From Rhyacichthys aspro (Eukaryota; Chordata; Actinopteri; Gobiiformes; Rhyacichthyidae), in NCBI GenBank assembly GCA_036850595.1, contig CM072160.1, positions 19,223,574-19,287,573 on the forward strand: a stretch of 64,000 bases of DNA, given 5' to 3'. Of the stretch, positions 58,334-64,000 are shown piece after piece. Position numbers and translations under genes: made by a program. Below the pieces are notes generated by a model that ran no database searches, was not told where the DNA came from, and saw only the letters and a list, made by a program, of their open reading frames with translations. Numbering within the stretch: the first letter of the stretch is position 1; each line of letters begins with the position of its first letter.

Positions 58334-59621
58334 GTAGAAAGTTCAAGTTTCAACGCTTGTTTACTTTTAAGTGACTGTCTTAGTCTGATCTCTGTCTGGA
58401 ACTGACTTGCTGTTCCTCGACATTCTATTACATCCAGTTCTGGAACTTCGGTTTCTGTGGAGACGACCATATAAGGTAAAGGCTTCTTAAAACATTTACA
58501 TATTTAATTTACAGTTTTTTTCCCCCGTTATTATATGCAGGCTGATCAAGCTAAACTTTGATCACAAAAATGAAATTTTTTTTTTAACATGGAGAATGTT
58601 GGGTGAATATCATCAGAGTCTTCATTTTTGGTACTTTTGGTACTTTACTGCATAATACAAGAATATAATACCATTGTAACTGAAGTCATGAAAAGATTTT
58701 TTTTTGTTTTTTTGTTGCTAAAATATGAAAAGAATATAAAAAGCGGATGAACAACAAAAAAATCTACTTAAATTATGAGATCAGTTAAGTGTATTTTTAC
58801 CTGAACTGTGGATTTTTCAGTTTACTCTTTGTCATACTGTGGCCTGTCAGCACCGATCTTAGAGGTGTTTGCTGCAGGTGAGGCCTGGTTCTTTCACTTT
58901 GAACAATGGAAAGCTTCAGATAGGGTTTGATCTCATTCCACTTCATTTGAAATTACTTCCTAATGTCACTGTTTGTGTGACACCTTTTGTAACACACCTT
59001 TTGACCGCTGCAGAAATGAGGCTCAAGTGGAGGACATGCAGATGCAAAATAAGGGCTTTGAGACAGTTGTGTGTATATTTGCTGTAATCGTACAAAATGT
59101 TGTTGTTGTTTTAACCCTTTAATCGCCAAAGTCACCCAATTGCGACACGATGTGGTAGAGGTAAATGGTGAGGAAAATCTATAGCTTTTTTTTTTTTTTT
59201 TTTTTTGGCTTTTGTAAGGTTTCCTCTATTGTGGTATTGTGTCTCAACCAATAAATCAATAACTGAACAGCAATAAAGCATTGATATTCAGTGTGAGGAC
59301 AAAGGTCAAACAAAGCGTTTGTTAGTTTGTTCTCGCACTTGCTTCTTTATTTGCTCATTCTTTATTTGAGAGAATAGAGGACATTTCATGAAGCTGTAGT
59401 TCCATTTGCTGCCGATTCTGACTCCGGGCGCGACCTTTTTATTCCCAGAAAACTACAGGCGAGTCACAATGGCCGCGTTGAGGGTGCATTGTAGCGGGGA
59501 CGAGCGGTGTTTCTGGCCTTTCTGCTGAACCTGTGCTGACATTTTTCCGACAGTTTACAAAAGACTGGAAGTGGAAGAGGCCGGTGTGGGAGCAGAGAAC
59601 GGCGAGGGAGAGGCTTTTGCT

Positions 59622-61450
59622 ATGGACCTGTCACCCACGAGTGGTAAATGTGATGAAGCAGCGGCGCCATTTGCTGCGGACCCTGACTCCGAGGGACCCT
59701 CTGAACTACGGGAGGGTGAGGACAGCAGCGCCAGCGAAGGTGCCAGTGGGGTGAGCGGCTTTCTGGCCATGCTGTTGACCCTGTGCTTCGAGTTTCTGAC
59801 GGTCTTCAAAGGGCACCGAGCATTCCTAGCAGGAGAGGGAGAGGAGGCCGGAGTGGGAGCAGAGGACGGCGAGGGAGAGGCTTTTGCTTTACGCCCATCA
59901 CCAATGATGAGGGCTGGGAACACATAAGAGACCTGGAAGTTTATCAGGAGTGGATAAAGCCTTTTGATGAACGTGTTGGCTATACAGGGAGAGAGATCTG
60001 ACAAATGCCCATCCAATAGATTTTCTGTCCCTCTTTTTGGATGATTTGTTTTGGAACCTTGTTACAAATGAGACTAACAGATATGCTCACCAGGTTTTAG
60101 CCTCAAGCCAGCTGCAGCCACAGTCCAGGTTTCATAAGTGGTATGATGTATCTGTGTCTGAAATGAAAGCTTTCCTGTCTTTGCATCTGTCTATGGGGCT
60201 TGTAGAGAAGCCTGAGATTGAGGATTATTGGGCATCATTTTGGCCACCATACACTCCTGGTTTTGGCAAGGTAATGTCTAGGAACGGATTTGAAAGCATC
60301 TTGTCTGTTCTGCATTTTGCAAAGAATAATGACGAGTATGTGAGAAAAGATCAGCCAGGGCATGACAGACTTTTCAAAGTGCGTGGAATAATTACAACAA
60401 TAATCCCTCGCTTTTCAGCAGTTTACAGCCCTCTCAAGGAGCTTTCCTTAGATGAGATGACAATAGCATTCAAGGGGAGATCAACCCTAAAAATCTATAA
60501 TCCCCGAAAACCAGATAAATACGGCTACAGAGCATACGTCTTGAGTGAAGGCAGGTCGGGTTATGTTCTACAGTGGTTTATGCACACTGGACAGCATACT
60601 GATGCAGCCAGTGACGTAAGTGCCACCCACGCAGTAGTCCGTGAACTACTCAGTCAATACAAAGATAAAGGGCATGAGGTATACATGGACAGCTACTACA
60701 TGTCACCAGCCATTGCCAGTGAATTAGCTGAACGTGACACTGGTTTATGTGGGACAGTAAGGTGCACAAGGCAAGGAATGCCAAGAAGCTTGAGACCCCC
60801 TGCCTTACGGTTGAAACAAGGAGATGACCCAGTGTTTCTGAGGAAGGGCAAACTGCTGGCTTGTGCGTGGCATGACACTAAACGCCTCACAATGTTATCA
60901 ACACTTCATGGGAGTGGCTGTGTCCATAAGAGAATCAGAACAAAAACAGCCCTAGTGGGTTTCGCACAATAAACAGACCAGTGTGTGTTGACAAGTACAA
61001 CAGCTTTATGGGGGGAGTAGACAGATCTGATCAGAGGATGAAAAACTACTTATTTCCACATCGGTCAAGGAAGTGGTACAACCGCATTTTCAATGCCATT
61101 ATAAGCATCTGTGTTGTCAACTCGCACATCATATATTCTAAGTGTACCTGACTCACACAAGTCACTAAAGGCCTTCATCCAGGACATTATGACTGAACTA
61201 CAGGTCACACCAAGGTGGAAAGTAGCAAAGGAGGGCGGCCTTCCTCAGAGGGGAGAGATGCCACTCAGACTGACTGAACGTCACTGGCTTTACCAAACCC
61301 ATCAACGTCCAGATTGTGTTGTTTGCTCAGATCGATCTCGCCCCAAAGGCAGAGTACAGACATGGTACAGGTGCAGTGTGGTGTGGCTCTTTGTGCTGTG
61401 CCTTGCAATGAAATTTACCACACTAAAAGAACTACAAATGTCATTTGAAT
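59622..61450 (+). pseudogene. piggyBac (PGBD-like) DDE transposase, PB5 copy, broken
   Basis: The core is open at 60037-60972 and includes LSLDEMTIAFKGR and EVYMDSYYMSPA. Lesions relative to the other copies: one base lost at about 59746 (GCCAGTGGGG), one at about 59990 (ACAGGGAGAG), the short A-run at about 60947 shared with PB2, two bases lost at about 61147 (GTGTACCTGAC), and further losses in the C-terminal finger (about 61375 and 61428). Not functional as written. Confidence 0.85.
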
Positions 61451-62265
61451 GGATGAAGAATAAAATAAATTTTCATAATAAGCATTTGTACATTTATTTA
61501 TTTATTTATTTATTCATTCATTTATTCAGTCAGTCAGTCATTCATTTTCTTACTTATTTCTTTACTTTGTCATCCACACTGCTGCTCTTAGTATCTCACA
61601 CTCACCATGGCTGAAAATCATATTTATTGCTCCAGCTCTGGGAATCCTGTCCCAGGTAAAACATAGCCCTTTTATCTGATAAAAGTGAGTCACCTAAGCC
61701 CATAAACCAGCAACCATGATAGGACACAAAAAACCCCCCAAAAAACCAAACCACCCCCCCCCCCAAAAAAAAAAAAAAACAACGTGATTTGGACCTCTTC
61801 TTCACTCCTGCTGGAGGGCCCAGGGGCAAACATAATGCCCCTGGTACTCTGTAAAAAAAAGCGTAGGAAAAAAAAAAAAAAGTATCAGTTTCGCCGCAGC
61901 GGGAGGGGCTTCAGCCCGGGAGTCCTGGGCTGAAGCGTTTTGCCACGCTGCGCGGCCAGTTGCACTTTCCCGACACAGCGCTCGACCTTTGGGCAGGATT
62001 TCAGAAACCTGGTTTTCAGAAACAGAGATAGGTCCAAATCGCGGTTCCTCTGTATCCGACCTCGAGTGCTGGCCGATGGGCTTACGTGACTCGCCTTCGC
62101 AGGGCCTCTGCCTGGTTCCATCTCCGGTCCAGGGTGGATGGTTCCTGCACATTGCGTGTTCGCCTCTGCAGTGCGGGGAGGGCGGCCTCTCCCGGGAAGC
62201 GAGACCCAGACGCCCTGTCTGCCCCAGGTGCATATGACGGAGCCTCGCCACACTTTTTCTCAAAG

Positions 62266-63299
62266 TAAGTAAGTAAGTAAGTAAATTTTATTTATATAGC
62301 ACCTTTCCCAGACATAGTCACAAAGTGCTTCACAATAAGAAGTAGGCCTACATTACATTGACATTAAAATCACCATACATCACAACAGGATACAGTTGGT
62401 CATAACAGCCCCATGTCCTGTAACACTAGAAAGCTTGTATAAAAAAGAATGTCTTAAGTTGCTTTTTAAAAGCATCAACAGAGTCCAGTAATCGTAGATA
62501 GAGGGGTAGTTTATTCCACAGTTTTGGTGCGACAGCTTGGAAAGATCTGTCTCCTCGGGTCCTAAAACGAGTGCGAGGGGCCATCAGTAGGTTCTGCTCA
62601 GAAGATCTCAGGCTCCGAGCTGAAGTATGAGGCTGGATCAAATCGCAGATGTAGAGGGGAGCCTGTCCACGCAGTGCTCAGAATGTCAGCACAAGAATTT
62701 TAAAGTTTATGCGATACATAACAGGGAGCCAATGAAGAGATTTTAAGACAGGGGTGATGTGGGCTCTTCTGTTAGTGCGCGTCAGGACCCTCGCAGCAGA
62801 ATTCTGGACCAGCTGTAAGCGAGCCAGCTCCTTCTTGTTCAAACAGGTAAATAGACTGTTGCAATAGTCTAAACGCGATGACACAAAAGCATGAATCAGC
62901 ATCTCCAGCTCATTTTTAGAGACAATTGTTCTCAATTTGGAGATATTGCGTAGCTGGAAAAAACAGTTCTTTAGTAGACTATTCGTGTGGTGTTCTAGGG
63001 ACATAGCCTCGTCAAAGATGACTCCTAGATTTCTCAGGCTAGTTTTTGATGCCTGGCCAATTTCACCTAGGTGCTGCTTGATAGAGGGGATGGCGCTATC
63101 TGGGGCTATAATGAGAGTCTCAGTTTTATCTGAGTTTAACTGTAAACAGTTCTCACTCAGCCATGTCTTTATCTGTGACAGACAATTGGCCAGAGAGATC
63201 AATTTATGGGCCTCAGATGATTTAAAAGAGCAGTAAAGTTGAATATCATCCGCAAACAGGTGGTAGGAGACATCACTAAACTCCTGTACAATTCTTCCT
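62266..63299 (-). mobile_element. L2/CR1-like LINE, 5'-truncated, inserted in PB5
   Basis: The boundaries are exact by comparison with intact copies: CTCAAAG|CCTGAC is split at 62265/63300 with a 3-base AAG repeat on both sides. The 3' end carries (TAAG)n (62266-62282) followed by TTTATTTATATAGCACCTTTC. It is typical of reverse-strand 5'-truncated LINE insertion. Confidence 0.85.
62426..63299 (-). pseudogene. L2/CR1-like reverse transcriptase, C-terminal part
   Basis: It begins inside the catalytic region (FADDIQLY at about 63262-63239) and continues with NCLQLNSDKTETLII, LGVIFDEAMSLEHH, SRLDYCNSLFTCL, NSAARVLTRTNRR and LKSLHWLPVMYRI. After a frame change near 62675 comes the C-terminal KLWNKLPLYLR and FKKQLKTFFF at about 62480. 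The N-terminal half and the endonuclease are missing. Confidence 0.85.
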
Positions 63300-63388
63300 A
63301 AGCCTGACTAAGAGCCACCCTGCCCGGGGGACTCGACTCAAGCCTGCTGCCCTGGGCCCGGGGCAGTATGGTGAAACCAGCTGAGCGG

Positions 63389-64000
63389 TAGACTTGTAGT
63401 TCTCGAGACCGGTCTTGGTCTCGAGACCGGTCTCGAGACCACTTTTTAGTGGTCTTGGTCTTGTCACGGCCTCGACAGTCTTTGGTCTCGGTCTTGTCTC
63501 GGTCTCGGGTTTCTCGGTCTCGCAATGTCTCGGACTGGCCGAACGGTCTCGAAGGGATTTGTAACCTATAATATCCAGGCAGGCACCGTTTTCTTTTTGT
63601 GTATAATTATACGCCCCCTTCAAGTGGTACCAATCACATGCATTTTGTGACAGACAACGTTGGCGCTCGTCCTCTCACGCCCCCCTCTAAACCACGGTCA
63701 CGGATCCATGGAGGAGGACATTAAATGTCGGCGAATTCGTCAGTGGTCAGGTTTGGTTTTACGAACCACAAGGAGTTCGTTTGCCACACAACTAAGAAGA
63801 AGAAGCATTCTGCAGTATGCAAATTTTGCAAAACATGTTTAACGGAGACGGGGGGGACCACATCAACTTTCACCAGACACCTGGAGAGAAAACACCGGGA
63901 AAGGTAAGCAACTAGCTCTGATACTTAGTTAGCAGTAACGTTAACCACCTCTCCAACCTCCCGTGACCTGTGTGTAATTTATTATTGTGACTTATTATGC
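63389..64000 (+). mobile_element. hAT DNA transposon, 5' part (runs off right edge)
   Basis: It begins TAGACTTGTAGT (63389-63400) directly after CTGAGCGG (63381-63388), the same 8-bp target word found after the element's 3' end at the left edge. A palindromic GAGACC/GGTCTC subterminal block (63402-63440) follows, then GGTCTCGG-type words to about 63530, then the first coding exon. Confidence 0.9.
63725..63903 (+). CDS. BED-type zinc finger, first exon of a hAT (ZBED-like) transposase
   Basis: Starting at ATG 63725 (MSANSSVVRFGF..), it shows a BED finger with C-x2-C (SAVCKFCKT) and H-x4-H (RHLERKH). It ends at a GTAAGC splice donor at 63904. BED fingers bind DNA at the ends of hAT elements and lie at the N-terminus of their transposases. 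An upstream ATG at 63708 is in another frame. Together with the C-terminal region at the left edge it describes both ends of the same kind of protein, but the middle is not in the window. Confidence 0.85.

Larger units (their letters stand above)
54030..59110 (+). repeat. Duplicated host segment H5, left-truncated
   Basis: It matches H1 from about 6988 to 12077 and ends at TTAA (59111-59114) before PB5. Everything left of this point in H1 (4117-6987) is missing and the LINE stands in its place. 54030-55069 and 58334-59110 have no recognised gene. Confidence 0.95.
59115..63388 (+). mobile_element. piggyBac-like element PB5, interrupted by L2/CR1-like LINE and hAT
   Basis: It starts CCCTTTAATCGCC (59115-59127) after TTAA (59111-59114). 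A broken transposase (59622-61450), a microsatellite (61494-61543) and the GC-rich leader (61900-62265, resuming 63300-63388) are present. The leader is rearranged near 61905-61930, with an extra TTCAGCCCGGGAGTCCTGG. The hAT begins at 63389, exactly where PB1 carries its hAT. The 18S/28S part lies beyond the right edge. Confidence 0.85.

Overview
This window looks like teleost fish DNA. It is dense with fish-type transposable elements (piggyBac, BED-finger hAT, Gmr1-like Gypsy, RTE-like and L2/CR1-like LINEs). It also carries a small intron-rich gene encoding a TOG-domain protein, and (TA)n and TTTA/TTCA/GTCA microsatellites. I cannot name the species. Most of the window is an array of near-identical segmental duplications broken up by nested transposons. 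Positions and splice phases below are read directly from the sequence. Family names rest on recalled protein and rRNA motifs, not on a database search.

Layout: (1) 1-2112, 3' part of a hAT element. (2) 2113-4112, 3' part of a piggyBac-like element (PB1) into which that hAT is inserted. (3) 4117-12077, duplicated host segment H1. (4) 12082-16916, PB2, 3'-truncated, then 16917-17446, a segment without a second copy. (5) 17447-24305, H2. (6) 24309-33885, PB3, complete between its termini, carrying a Gmr1-like LTR retrotransposon at 28154-32775. (7) 33890-41841, H3. (8) 41842-41845, a TTAA site with no piggyBac, then 41846-42573, a partial H segment. (9) 42574-50769, sequence outside the array, ending at a 100-base assembly gap (50770-50869). 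(10) 50870-54029, RTE-like LINE on the minus strand. (11) 54030-59110, 5'-truncated H5. (12) 59115-63388, PB5, interrupted by an L2/CR1-like LINE fragment (62266-63299). (13) 63389-64000, 5' end of a hAT inserted at the same site as the one at the left edge.

The host gene. Each H segment holds, on the minus strand, an eight-exon gene whose exons join in one frame with GT-AG junctions. It predicts a 506-residue protein: a Ser/Pro-rich N-terminal half and one C-terminal TOG (HEAT-like, tubulin-binding) domain resembling the TOGARAM/FAM179 (crescerin) family. Copies 2 and 3 read through. Copies 1 and 5 carry small frameshifting deletions at different places.

The most notable system is the piggyBac-like element. 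It is bounded by TTAA and 13-bp inverted termini (CCCTTTA..CGCC), and copy H3 supplies the matching site without the element. Besides a damaged DDE transposase gene it carries about 2.5 kb that looks like a shrunken ribosomal DNA unit: a GC-rich leader, the first bases of 18S rRNA, rearranged pieces of 28S rRNA, then spacer-like tandem arrays (23/35-bp units inside a 130-bp inverted repeat, and ~120-bp units). Pokey of Daphnia, a piggyBac-superfamily element associated with rDNA, is a known precedent for such a link. Finding it in a fish, with 18S and 28S pieces inside the element, is the main lead of this window.
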